Under the pieces are notes generated by a model. It had not been told where the DNA came from. It searched no databases and saw nothing but the letters and a program-made list of their open reading frames with translations. Shown in pieces: positions 54,790 through 64,000 of a stretch of DNA of 64,000 nt (within the stretch, counting starts at the first letter, position 1; each line of letters begins with the position of its first letter). Location: positions 3,286,001-3,350,000 of the forward strand of contig NW_015622541.1 of the NCBI RefSeq assembly GCF_000835495.1. The letters run 5' to 3'. Source of the stretch: Cladophialophora immunda. Its lineage: Eukaryota; Ascomycota; Eurotiomycetes; Chaetothyriales; Herpotrichiellaceae. The translations under genes and the position numbers were made by a program.

Positions 54790-56958
54790 ATGGGCGACAG
54801 GCCTGATAAACGGTACGGAGTAGTCCTAGATGCTGGTTCATCTGGGACGAGAGTTTACATATACCGATGGCTCCCTAACTCGGTCGCTCGACTTGATCAC
54901 ACCTCCCTGCATGCTTTACCCGACCTGGAGACAAAGGACAAGTGGACGAAAAAAGTGCACCCGGGAGTGTCAACCTTTGGCGAGACACCCGACTTGGTCG
55001 GTCCAGATCATTTAAAACCCCTCCTCGAACACGCCCTCAAATATATCCCTGAAGCTGCAGTCCCTAATACGCCCGTTTTCCTGCTTGCGACGGCCGGCAT
55101 GCGCCTACTCCCTAATCAACAGCAACAGAGCCTATTGCGAAACATCTGTTCCTATCTAAAATCCGAGACGGAATTCTCAATCCCAGACTGCGATGTCCAT
55201 GTACAAGTAATATCCGGGGAGACAGAAGGGTTGTATGGGTGGATTGCGGCGAATTATTTGCTTGGGGGATTTGACGAGCCTGAAGACCACGATCATGGCA
55301 AGGGACATCATACATACGGCTTTTTAGACATGGGCGGCGCGTCTGCTCAGATTGCTTTCGCGCCGAATGCCACGGAAGCCGAGAAACACGCCAACGATCT
55401 CACCCTGCTGCGCCTCCGGACAATCAATGGTGTGCCACAAGAGTACAAGGTGTTTGTCACGACGTGGCTGGGTTTCGGCGCTAACGAGGCACGACGGAGA
55501 TATGTGGAGGATCTCGAAGAATCATACGCCATCGACGGGATCCTAGAGGTCCCCGACCCATGTTTGCCGACAGGATTGCGAGTAAACTTCGACGGTACCA
55601 TCATATCAGACGACGGTCCCTCTCTTTCGAATCATTATCTACGGGGAGTCGGGAGATTTGACGAATGCCTCAGACGCACGTTCCCCTTGCTCGAGAAGGA
55701 TATACCCTGCCCAGACGAACCGTGCCTGGTTCATGGAGTCCACGTTCCCGCCATCGACTTTGAGGTCAATCACTTCATTGGCGTAAGCGAGTACTGGCAC
55801 ACCACGCACGAGATCTTCGAGATGGCGCACAAGGATAAAGCATATGATTTCAATACCTATCAGAAGAGGGTCAAGGAATTCTGCGAGCAAGACTGGTCAG
55901 ACATCCAGAAGGGTATCGAGGATAAAACGTGGGGCGACAAAGTCGACGAAAAGAACGCGCTGGAAGTGTGTTTCAAGGCTAGTTGGCTGATTAATATGCT
56001 TCATGACGGTATCGGGATTCCCAGAGTCGGACTCGAAGACACGGAAGTCTCATCCCACAACGGCACGAAAGAAGTCCTGGAGAGCGCCAAGGGAAAAGGG
56101 TTTCTCGATCCTTTCCAAGCTGTGAACAAGATTAAATCCACAGAGGTCAGTTGGACTATGGGCAAGATGCTGTTGTATGCATCTGCAGAAATTCCGCCTG
56201 GCTCGGATGGGGATTTGCCTGTTGGCTTCGGCAGCAATGTGCCTGGCATCCCCGAAGACTTTCAGTATCCTGGTGGAGGCTTGCTCCAAGCCGCCCCGGA
56301 CTACCACGCCGGAGCACCTGCCACCGATCTACAAGGGACCACTGGCGGCGACGACGGAAACAGCCAAAGCATAACCGACCACATTCACGACACACTCTTC
56401 AACTCTGACGCCCCACACCGCCTTCCGGGATTCATCTTCTTCCTCCTCATCTTGATCATCGCGGCGTTCTATCTCTGTGGCCGCGAACGACGTTCCAGGA
56501 TCTACCTGTCCCTCCGACCGTCCTCCCCGACCGCGCCCTCTGCCTTCTCATCCTCGTCGACTCCGAAGTTGAGGACCCCGTTCAAATTTCTCCACGCGCT
56601 CCTCGGTCGCCGCAAGGGCGCCTTCCATTTCGACAGAGACCGGGACCTCGAGGACGGAACGTCCCAGCAGCTCTACGACCCGAACGACTTCGAGCTGGAC
56701 AACATGTCCGACGATGACAGCACGGCCCTCGAACCGGACGTGGCTTTTGCCAAGTCGAGCCCTCCCCGACCGACGTCACAGGGCCGAACCTCGCCTTTTC
56801 AGAGCAAGCGGCACGGTTCGGAGAGGTTGAGGCCGAATCCAATCGACCGCGCGGGACTGGTGGTCCGGACAGAGAGTCGCGAGAGCCTGGCCGGCGGGGA
56901 CGCGGGCGTGAACGGGCGGTCCAAGAGCAGGAACGGGAGTCCGACCAGGATGATATGA
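54790..56958 (+). CDS. YND1: Apyrase, GDA1/CD39 family (Ynd1-like)
   Basis: Golgi nucleoside di/triphosphatase that removes the nucleotide by-products of glycosyl transfer. Single exon; 722 aa from ATG 54790, and an in-frame ATG four codons upstream (54778) is also possible. Apyrase-conserved regions are ACR1 DAGSSGTRVYIYRW (about 14-27), ACR2 LATAGMRLL (about 98), ACR3 SGETEGLYGWIAANYLLGG (catalytic Glu, about 141), ACR4 LDMGGASAQIAF (about 179) and a C-terminal ASWLINMLHDGIG region. One membrane span, FIFFLLILIIAAFYLCG, lies near 548-564, with a charged tail of about 155 residues beyond. A single C-terminal anchor and long cytosolic tail fit yeast Ynd1 rather than Gda1, which has an N-terminal anchor. 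Confidence 0.92.
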   Translation: MGDRPDKRYGVVLDAGSSGTRVYIYRWLPNSVARLDHTSLHALPDLETKDKWTKKVHPGVSTFGETPDLVGPDHLKPLLEHALKYIPEAAVPNTPVFLLATAGMRLLPNQQQQSLLRNICSYLKSETEFSIPDCDVHVQVISGETEGLYGWIAANYLLGGFDEPEDHDHGKGHHTYGFLDMGGASAQIAFAPNATEAEKHANDLTLLRLRTINGVPQEYKVFVTTWLGFGANEARRRYVEDLEESYAIDGILEVPDPCLPTGLRVNFDGTIISDDGPSLSNHYLRGVGRFDECLRRTFPLLEKDIPCPDEPCLVHGVHVPAIDFEVNHFIGVSEYWHTTHEIFEMAHKDKAYDFNTYQKRVKEFCEQDWSDIQKGIEDKTWGDKVDEKNALEVCFKASWLINMLHDGIGIPRVGLEDTEVSSHNGTKEVLESAKGKGFLDPFQAVNKIKSTEVSWTMGKMLLYASAEIPPGSDGDLPVGFGSNVPGIPEDFQYPGGGLLQAAPDYHAGAPATDLQGTTGGDDGNSQSITDHIHDTLFNSDAPHRLPGFIFFLLILIIAAFYLCGRERRSRIYLSLRPSSPTAPSAFSSSSTPKLRTPFKFLHALLGRRKGAFHFDRDRDLEDGTSQQLYDPNDFELDNMSDDDSTALEPDVAFAKSSPPRPTSQGRTSPFQSKRHGSERLRPNPIDRAGLVVRTESRESLAGGDAGVNGRSKSRNGSPTRMI

Positions 56959-57665
56959 TGTGGTGAAGCCGAGTCCCTATTTTCCTGCTTGCCTAGAAAA
57001 GTTTTCTGTCGGGTTATTGCAGAGGAACAATGAAACATGGAATATTGTAATGCTCTCCACCTCGAAAAGAATCGTGAACGTCTACCCATGTAGGAACCCT
57101 CACGAAAAGCGAGCTGAGTGGGCGGGGCCGAGTAGCCACGGCTCGGTATTGTACCTGGTATAGATAGACAGACGATGAAAAGCTAAACAAGGAAGCTCAC
57201 AGTGTTTTGACTTGTTTGCGTCAAAAGTCATCGCGCCGGCGAAGGGTAAATCCTCCAACTTCAAATTGGTAATACATACATACACACATTACAACAGTAC
57301 AATGGCGCAGTGGTCCGGTGGTCGGCATATACATACATGGGGAGTAAGAGTAGGAGAAGTAGGGGAAGGAGGAGGAATTGCCATCAATCACCACGAGCGC
57401 ACTCACTCATCCATCCATCCATCCATCCATCCATCCATCCGTCCGTCCTTAACGTGTCCGAGCGTCATACCATCATCGACCTCAACATGGATCACGTTTG
57501 AACCCTCCACCTCCATCGTGAAAATGTAAACATAGCCTGGCTTTCCCCTGAGGTAGTCTGGCATAAGTGGCATGGTCCGTCACAACAGCGTGTTCAAACA
57601 CGGTCATTCGTCCTCGATTCGACGGTTGTGTGGTACAAACACAACAATCGCGACAAGATGTCAGA
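56959..57665. other. Convergent intergenic region, apyrase and IML1
   Basis: 700 bp between two 3' ends, with a (CCAT)n microsatellite at 57407-57448 and no supportable gene. Confidence 0.65.
57407..57448 (+). repeat. (CCAT)n tetranucleotide repeat
   Basis: About eight CCAT units end in two CCGT units, about 220 bp past the IML1 stop codon. Confidence 0.85.
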
Positions 57666-60600
57666 TCAAGGGTTCGTCGTCCCACTGGCGCCACCCGATC
57701 CGGAGCCAGAACCGGGGCCGGAGTCAGTCGCTGTTCCAGACCCAGATCCAGATCCAGATCCCGATGCGTCCCTCTTCTTCAAGCCAATGTTCAACGGGTC
57801 CGGTAATCTGAATTCCGGAATGCCCGTCTCCGCCTCGGGCTCCCTGATCGGCCTGAGCAAGCTCGAACCCGTCCCTGCGGTTCGGTACCCCCTATCCCGT
57901 CCCACTGATGCTCCGCCTCCAACGTATCTCTCATGCTCTCGGTCGCGCTCGCGTTCTCTCAGCGCGGCATGCTGGGCCGGCAGCGTCGCGGTGACTTCTC
58001 TGTAAAATAGATCCAAGCACGCCTTGTCGCCGCAAAAGGCCTCGAGGTCGTCCTTGATCTGTTCGGGAGTGACGTAGTGCGTGAACCCCGACGCAATGAG
58101 CGCCCGGCGGGTGCCGAGGACATCGGCCGTGACCTTGGGCGTCGTAGGTGGAGGGGGCAACGCGCCGGAAATTGAGGTGGTGGTGTTGGATGTTGTGGTC
58201 TCTGTCCCTGCCAGAGAAAGAGGAGGAGGAGGGACGGGAGTCGATGCCAAGGGTCGAACGAGTGGTGATGCGTAGGGTCCGGCGTGGGGAGATTGGACAT
58301 TCAATCCAATGATTCCTGAGGCTTGCATGCTCGGCGCAGAATGGGTCGAGGATAATGTTTGTGGACGCAGGAGCATGGAGCTCGAGGCATTGGGTGTAAG
58401 ATCCTTCTTGCTGGCGTCGAATTTGGAAGACGTGTCTTTCGCAGACGCCTGACGGGAGTTATAGAGCCTGTTTGCGAGGAGGAGGATGTTGCCTTCATCG
58501 GTGATCTGGGCGAGGACGACTCCTGAGCGGTGGACGAATTGCGTGTAGCGATAGTCGAGATCCCCCCAGGAATACTTGATCTCAACGTTTTCCGGAAACT
58601 CTGAGGGTGCTTCGAGATCGAGGACGAAATTGAACCGCTTCAGTAGTGCCTTTTGGTAGAAGTGAATATCAGGATTGAGGGGCGCTTGCGGTCCAAAGGA
58701 CACCGCCGTAAAGTACATGGTACTGATCGAGTTGCGGCGGGGAGGCTCGAGAGCAAGCTTGATGTGGTAGGCAGCACGAAATGGCTCGTGCTCTGGGACC
58801 TTGAAGGCTTCTGCAATGGGAACTTCGACAAGCTTCAATCCGTACTTCTCGGCTTGCGTGGTCCAGCTGACAATAGCGTCGTCGACCAATTTCGAGGTGA
58901 CGTTGAACCAGGCTAATTCGAGATGATAGCAGTTCTCCGGGTTGTGGAGTCTGTCGTAATGCAGGTTGACGATTTCGGGTCTGTTGGACCGCCGCCTCGT
59001 ATCGACATCGATTCGGATCATCTTGCTCAACGTCACAGTTCGTCTTTTCTTGTCTCCCAGCGTTTTCGCCAGTTCAGAAGCTACTTGCGCGTGGTTGGCA
59101 AGGTTTGAGCCTGAGCGTGACCTACCAGTGATCAACTCTCGAGTGGGATGCTCGGTCGCAGGGGTGGGCGGAATCGATCGATCCGAGCGTCGGCTCGCGG
59201 GAAACCATGACTGCCTCACTTCTGCTCGTTGGGTGCGAAACTCGGGCTTGATGGAATAGAAATAGTTCCCGTCCTTGAAATTGTGCTTGCTGTTGACGTG
59301 TTCGAAGAGATTCTCCTTCATGAGGTCATTGCCCAACTCAACGGCCTCCTCCCGAGTATCGATGTCCCTGAAATTGTGCACCAGCCAGTTTGTCAGATCC
59401 TCGCCCATGAAGCAACTGTAGTAGAGGCGCAAGTGCCAGCGCCGAGTCTTGATCTCGATCCCGTTTTCGCCTTGCAAGGCTTGGGCTAGCTTCGGGAGAC
59501 TGAAGGAGTCCCTTTCGAACTGCTCGGCTTCGGGCAGGAGCTGTGTGGTTTGTACTTCGCCAGCCTCTTCAGCCGCGATAAGCTTATCAAGCTCCGTCGC
59601 TACCAACTCGGATGGATTGAGAGTTTCGAGATTGATTCTCAATGGATTTCTGTCCTTCCCTTTCATGGTGCTGGGCCGGGTGTGAGCTGGTCTTCTCTCG
59701 TCTGGCGGCACATATCGTGCTTTTTGCCACATTTGCGTCAATGCCCGAATACCGCGCAAATGGATCTCTTCTTCGCTTTCTTCAGCTTCGGACAACGTTG
59801 GCCTCCAGGAATTGACCGGTGGCGCCACTGGGATGAGGACAAACCTTGCCCGCCAGAATCGAAGAGATGTGACATCTATATCATTTTGCTTCCTGAAGTC
59901 AGCCAGGTACCTGTCAGCCGCTTCCCATGGGTACTGCTCAGAAAACCCGTTGAACCGCATATCTCGAATCTTGTATGCTTCTGAGAGAATGGTCCTGATG
60001 TTGGGATAGTAGTGGATCTCCTGGGGATAAGGAGGCTGGACACTTGGTGATCTCCGGATATACCTGGTCACCTGGATCCGATTTTTCACCTGAAGGGACA
60101 GCTTCTGTATCGTGTTTCCCATCGACATGACAATGAAGGATCCATCAGGGCGCACAAGATTCGGCGTGAAGAACGAAGACGTGTCGCAGGTACCGGGCCC
60201 AACAGCTTCGAGCAATGATGGACCGACTACGAGTTGGTAGCCATGTGCAAACCTCAGGGCCAACATCTCGCCAAGGAGTATGTCGCGCGACTCGGTTTCT
60301 TCGAGCATCTCGTTAGGATTGGCCAATATGACGTGGTAGTCTTCGGAGTCATAGTCCATCTCAAGCTCATCCTTCGTTGGGAAATCCTCCGTCGTTAGAG
60401 GAACCGACGCAGGAGTGCACAGAGACTTCCATTTCACGGTAGCGGCACGTGGTTTCCGAGGATATAGATGTTGCCACCTGCCAAAGAACGACTCTCTTTC
60501 AGGATGTCGCTTCAAAGGATTTGATGCGTTGACATTGCGCACATATGGGAGAGTACTTCTGGGGACAGAGCTGGCGACCGACATGCCCAACTGGCTCTCA

Positions 60601-63386
60601 CCCGGCTCCACGCTGTCCGAGTCGTCTGCCCCGTCGCTACCTGAAGAGTGTGACGACTCGCTGTCTGCCACTTTGTTGTATTCGAGTTCATCCTTTGAAG
60701 CAGACATATGGCCTTGAACCCGCCGGGTTGTGGAGCTCGATCTTTGAGATCCAGCAAGAATATCATCTTGAACCTTCCGCAACGGGGTATTTATTGAGAT
60801 TGGTTTTGATGGAGTGTCCTCTAGTCGACCGGATAATCGAGAATTTGACCTCTCCACGGAAGCAGAGTTCTCTTTATGCTTCTCACCGAGCACACTGTTC
60901 GTGGACACCGAGCGTATGCTCGCGGCTGACGTTGACACCGTGGGTCGCGAGTGGCCAAGGTTACCGAATGGCGAGTGCGCCTCGACATTGGTAATGTTCA
61001 CTTCGGTGCTAGCAACAGCACGAATGGGTGGAGCCAGCCCTCTCAAAGAATAGTTAAGCGTCCGGTTGACCTTTGATGCTTCCCGTGGTTTCTTGGTTAT
61101 TAACAGGGAGCTTGAAGCATCGGCCGAAACCAGAGACGGGAGCTGTGGCCGGAAAGGCGAATTCAGAGACTTGTTGGTGAGCACCTTGGTCAATCCGGAT
61201 CCCGATTTTGGTGCTTCATTTTCTGGTTGAACCTTACTTGGCTGGGTTGAGGAGGCTGTATCAGTCCTTACCAAACTACTACTTGTTGTCTTCGTGGCTT
61301 TGGATTTGGTCTCTGCGGTTGAATGTACTTCAAACAAGAGCGAGTCATATGCGTCCATACGGTCGAATATATCTCCCAACGCTTTGGCATTTATCGATAG
61401 CAACCCCTGAGCTATTCGTGTTGGTTCTGGGCCGAGACGGCTCTTGCGTGATAGCGTCGGCGAATGTGACAGACTCCTGCTTCCGGTTGCTCGTCTGCGT
61501 TTCGAGCCCGTGCGTTTGTGCGAACCTGTGAGTGGTGCTTGAGTTTCGGTCATGAACGGGATGATCATATCTGCCATGCCAAGCTCCATGAGTCCCATCA
61601 TTTGTATCTCGTACATCCTCACTCGAGGCAAGAAAGGTCCCTTCTTGCGTTTCGAGGTGCCATCCGCATCTTTCGGTCCATCCTCGAGAAGTCTCATCTC
61701 CGCTGGCTCGCCCTCGGCAGACCAGTATGACAGGTCAACCCACTGCGGGATGCCGTAACTCCACCCCTGAGAAGTCTCGTGACTCCGCCCTGAGATAAAG
61801 CTCGCAAAGTACTGCGTGCTATTCGTCGCTGCAGATGAAAGTGCCGGGGAGAGCTTGCGAGGCTGGCTCGAATCGAAAAAGCTTGGCCCAGATCCGTACC
61901 TGTGCTCAGGGGCAGTGAATTCCTCAACCACCGAAGACAGAGACGATTCCTCAACTCCAGAAGTCCGGTATTTGAACAGAGGTACGGAGTGCAATGGCAT
62001 CCTGGACAGACAAACTATGTCAATTCCCACACCATTGTTCGTCAAATTCTGCGACGTTAGGTTCAACAAATCCCGGTTGACTTCGAAAACGCCAGTCCCA
62101 GCTGTGACGACCACGATCGAGACACCAGTTCGAATCAGGTCTCGATCCTCGAAGTCATGAGCGAACTGAGTGCTGGCAATATTAATAGCTTCCAGTATAT
62201 TTCCCTTGAGTGCAGCGCTCGGCCTGCCAGCAATGCGCGTCGGCGGCTCCTTGGTGTCTTCTGATATTATTTCCTTGGTGCTCGAAGTGTGTAGGGAGAT
62301 ATCCCTCAAAAAGACACGAAAGTCCTTTTTAAGCTCATCCAAAATTGTTGTCCATTGCGCACTGGCCATATCTGTGACGACCACCCTGTAGAAGTCCTGG
62401 TATTGGCGAGCCGTCATGTTGGGCGATCCTGACATTGGAGCCGTTTCTAGTCTTCTATCTTTGTTCCGCGCGAGTTCAAAGCGGTCATACTCCAGGCGCC
62501 CAAAAAGAACGATGCTGACAAGGTGCCGAACATCCAGATCGGTCCATCTTTTGAAAAGTTCGGGAAGGAAACCATTAATGACTCGATTGAACATGATCTC
62601 ACCATTGCCCTCGGAATCGAAATCCCACATTTCGCTGGACATCTGTATAAAGAGCACGTACCGCGCCGCTTCGCTGCGGAAGACTGGGATCGTGGTCCCG
62701 GCAAAAAAAGCAGTAGGCGCCTTGTGATTTCGAACATGGATGGACTTGACTGTGAGCTTGATGCTCCCCAAGTACGTGATCTTCTGCCCAACGTAAACTG
62801 TCGTCTCGGCCAGCTCTTGCCCAACGAGCCGCCACATGTCCGACCTTGCGAGGTATGTATCCCTGAAGCTGAATTCCACATGGGATGCCGTTGATTCCTC
62901 GAAGGAAGCAGGAAATATGTAGACATGCGAGCGCGGTCTAAATCCGAACGCTGTCGCGATGTTACTCTTGATCGAGACTTGCAGGTTGGCCTGCTTTGCC
63001 TTGAACTCAGAGGACGCGAACTTGGCAATACAGAGGTAGTAATCATCCCTGCCAGATATATCACCAGTCTCAATCAAAGAGCCCGTGTTGCGCCTGGAGT
63101 CAGTCTGTTCACTGTTGGGCGACTGAAAGTCTCGGACGTCTGAAGCCTCGGTAGCTGGAAAGATCTTGATCAAGCCGCCTTCCTGTATATCCGAGCCTGC
63201 TAGGATGGCTTCATTGATGAGAACGTGTTCGGATGAGAATGCGTCGTCATGTACCCAAAGCGATGCGCGAACTGAGACGGTATCTGAGCTATTCTGGGCA
63301 CCAGGAGGCAAGCCTGTCTGAGATCCCCCAGTGGCTCGGACCGTGGAACCACTGCTGGTTCTCCGATGCAATGCAGTCTGATTCAT
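57666..63386 (-). CDS. IML1: Iml1/DEPDC5, SEACIT (GATOR1) subunit
   Basis: Catalytic subunit of the SEACIT/GATOR1 GTPase-activating complex at the vacuole. It inactivates the Rag GTPase Gtr1 to shut down TORC1 on amino-acid or nitrogen shortage. A single 5.7-kb exon gives 1906 aa. The N-terminal domain includes SVRASLWVHDD, VLINEAILAGSDIQEGGLIK and LCIAKFASSEFKAKQANLQV. A following SABA-type region includes YVLFIQMSSEMWDFDSEGNG and FLPELFKRWTDL. The DEP domain (about 1305-1378) includes YYSCFMGEDLTNWLVHNFRD and NLFEHVNSKHNFKDGNYFY. The conserved C-terminal domain includes WTTQAEKYGLKLVEVPIAEA, SWGDLDYRYTQFVHRSG and LEAFCGDKACLDLFYREV. The last ~30 residues are Ser-Gly repeats. Length and order match fungal Iml1. 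Confidence 0.95.
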   Translation of the reverse strand: MNQTALHRRTSSGSTVRATGGSQTGLPPGAQNSSDTVSVRASLWVHDDAFSSEHVLINEAILAGSDIQEGGLIKIFPATEASDVRDFQSPNSEQTDSRRNTGSLIETGDISGRDDYYLCIAKFASSEFKAKQANLQVSIKSNIATAFGFRPRSHVYIFPASFEESTASHVEFSFRDTYLARSDMWRLVGQELAETTVYVGQKITYLGSIKLTVKSIHVRNHKAPTAFFAGTTIPVFRSEAARYVLFIQMSSEMWDFDSEGNGEIMFNRVINGFLPELFKRWTDLDVRHLVSIVLFGRLEYDRFELARNKDRRLETAPMSGSPNMTARQYQDFYRVVVTDMASAQWTTILDELKKDFRVFLRDISLHTSSTKEIISEDTKEPPTRIAGRPSAALKGNILEAINIASTQFAHDFEDRDLIRTGVSIVVVTAGTGVFEVNRDLLNLTSQNLTNNGVGIDIVCLSRMPLHSVPLFKYRTSGVEESSLSSVVEEFTAPEHRYGSGPSFFDSSQPRKLSPALSSAATNSTQYFASFISGRSHETSQGWSYGIPQWVDLSYWSAEGEPAEMRLLEDGPKDADGTSKRKKGPFLPRVRMYEIQMMGLMELGMADMIIPFMTETQAPLTGSHKRTGSKRRRATGSRSLSHSPTLSRKSRLGPEPTRIAQGLLSINAKALGDIFDRMDAYDSLLFEVHSTAETKSKATKTTSSSLVRTDTASSTQPSKVQPENEAPKSGSGLTKVLTNKSLNSPFRPQLPSLVSADASSSLLITKKPREASKVNRTLNYSLRGLAPPIRAVASTEVNITNVEAHSPFGNLGHSRPTVSTSAASIRSVSTNSVLGEKHKENSASVERSNSRLSGRLEDTPSKPISINTPLRKVQDDILAGSQRSSSTTRRVQGHMSASKDELEYNKVADSESSHSSGSDGADDSDSVEPGESQLGMSVASSVPRSTLPYVRNVNASNPLKRHPERESFFGRWQHLYPRKPRAATVKWKSLCTPASVPLTTEDFPTKDELEMDYDSEDYHVILANPNEMLEETESRDILLGEMLALRFAHGYQLVVGPSLLEAVGPGTCDTSSFFTPNLVRPDGSFIVMSMGNTIQKLSLQVKNRIQVTRYIRRSPSVQPPYPQEIHYYPNIRTILSEAYKIRDMRFNGFSEQYPWEAADRYLADFRKQNDIDVTSLRFWRARFVLIPVAPPVNSWRPTLSEAEESEEEIHLRGIRALTQMWQKARYVPPDERRPAHTRPSTMKGKDRNPLRINLETLNPSELVATELDKLIAAEEAGEVQTTQLLPEAEQFERDSFSLPKLAQALQGENGIEIKTRRWHLRLYYSCFMGEDLTNWLVHNFRDIDTREEAVELGNDLMKENLFEHVNSKHNFKDGNYFYSIKPEFRTQRAEVRQSWFPASRRSDRSIPPTPATEHPTRELITGRSRSGSNLANHAQVASELAKTLGDKKRRTVTLSKMIRIDVDTRRRSNRPEIVNLHYDRLHNPENCYHLELAWFNVTSKLVDDAIVSWTTQAEKYGLKLVEVPIAEAFKVPEHEPFRAAYHIKLALEPPRRNSISTMYFTAVSFGPQAPLNPDIHFYQKALLKRFNFVLDLEAPSEFPENVEIKYSWGDLDYRYTQFVHRSGVVLAQITDEGNILLLANRLYNSRQASAKDTSSKFDASKKDLTPNASSSMLLRPQTLSSTHSAPSMQASGIIGLNVQSPHAGPYASPLVRPLASTPVPPPPLSLAGTETTTSNTTTSISGALPPPPTTPKVTADVLGTRRALIASGFTHYVTPEQIKDDLEAFCGDKACLDLFYREVTATLPAQHAALRERERDREHERYVGGGASVGRDRGYRTAGTGSSLLRPIREPEAETGIPEFRLPDPLNIGLKKRDASGSGSGSGSGTATDSGPGSGSGSGGASGTTNP
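57735..57762 (+). repeat. (CCAGAT)n in-frame repeat in IML1 3' end
   Basis: A hexanucleotide repeat within the IML1 coding region encodes the GSGSGSG tail on the minus strand. Its length should vary in units of two residues. Confidence 0.75.
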
Positions 63387-64000
63387 ATCGGAGGCTAAGG
63401 TGATGGCGTGGCTCTAGGAATTGTGGGCTCTCAAGCTGTTGTCTTCATCTCCCAAATCGAGTTGCCAGCTCCGGCGAGATGGCCCACTCATCCTCCACAA
63501 ACACAGGCGCAAACGCATTGGAACTTGTGGGCATATGGCCTGTTGTCAGCGCAGAAAGGGGTTGCGTGGTCGATTTTCTCTATATGTCCTGATCAAATGC
63601 TGTGAGGTATTGGCGAAGAACAAGATGGAACCTTGATCCGACGTCGAGAGACGGGAAACTGTGCCAAGACAAGCAGCCGGTTCAGGGACAATAATGATGC
63701 CGCCCTAATTCTACCTGCTTGATCACTAAAGCGGCAAGACGAGCCATTGGGAGAAAAGACCTACCAACAGTAACTATACAGAGTCCTCAAGCAGTGCATC
63801 AGGTCACGCAACGAAACGAACCCTATAGCGAAGCGGCTCTCACGATGGAATTACTTCAATACTCCGTCCTCCCAAGATGGCGGACCCTATTTACCAACAC
63901 CCTACTCTCGTCATGTACGAGAGGGCTAAAGCTCTGATTGCCGCTAAGAAGGTCTAGAAGCGTCGGTCGACAAGTGGACGAAGAAATCATGCTTCATGTC
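63387..64000. other. Upstream region of IML1
   Basis: 614 bp with no recognisable coding sequence, presumed IML1 promoter. Any gene beyond the window edge cannot be judged. Confidence 0.5.

Overview
This window is nuclear DNA of a filamentous ascomycete (Pezizomycotina). The genes are interrupted by short GT-AG introns of about 45-225 bp with CTAAC/CTGAC-like branch points. The families also fit: a HET-domain protein, a Zn(II)2Cys6 regulator with the WG-GVASRGKLRG neighbour motif, a PDR-type ABC transporter, Iml1, Exo84 and Fip1. I could not place it more finely than Pezizomycotina. I saw no tRNA, rRNA, CRISPR array or intact transposon.

Layout. 1-6967: gene-poor, with one doubtful coding relic near 4.1-5.3 kb and the promoter of the ABC gene. 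6968-12140 (+): PDR ABC transporter, seven exons. 12920-15037 (-): HET-domain protein. 16125-18127 (+): secreted GH1 beta-glucosidase. 18733-21004 (-): amino-acid permease, nine exons including a 10-nt microexon. 22388-24469 (+): EXO84. 24767-25231 (-): mitochondrial HSP10. 25548-26557 (+): FIP1. 27707-29712 (+): FAD-linked oxidoreductase of the BBE-like group. 30012-30748 (-): unrecognised 230-aa protein. 31265-32719 (-): meiotic RING protein of the HEI10/CCNB1IP1 type. 32973-34245 (-): XAP5/FAM50. 34676-37210 (-): Zn2Cys6 regulator. 39327-41100 (-): FAD/NAD(P)-dependent monooxygenase-like flavoprotein. 41804-42682 (-): SAM methyltransferase. 47148-48263 (+): conserved fungal protein of unknown function. 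54790-56958 (+): GDA1/CD39 apyrase (Ynd1-like). 57666-63386 (-): IML1. The stretches 42.7-47.1 and 48.3-54.8 kb hold no supportable gene and are rich in simple repeats.

How the genes fit together. The EXO84-HSP10-FIP1 and XAP5-HEI10 blocks, the apyrase and IML1 are core housekeeping functions: exocytosis, mitochondrial folding, mRNA 3'-end formation, transcription/splicing, meiosis, Golgi glycosylation and TORC1 control. Accessory genes lie between them: drug efflux, allorecognition (HET), extracellular sugar hydrolysis and amino-acid uptake. A one-strand run of regulator, flavoprotein and methyltransferase at 34.7-42.7 kb looks like a small tailoring-enzyme locus without a backbone synthase. 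This is the best candidate here for undescribed chemistry. Exon junctions were fitted by eye using splice signals, frame and family motifs.
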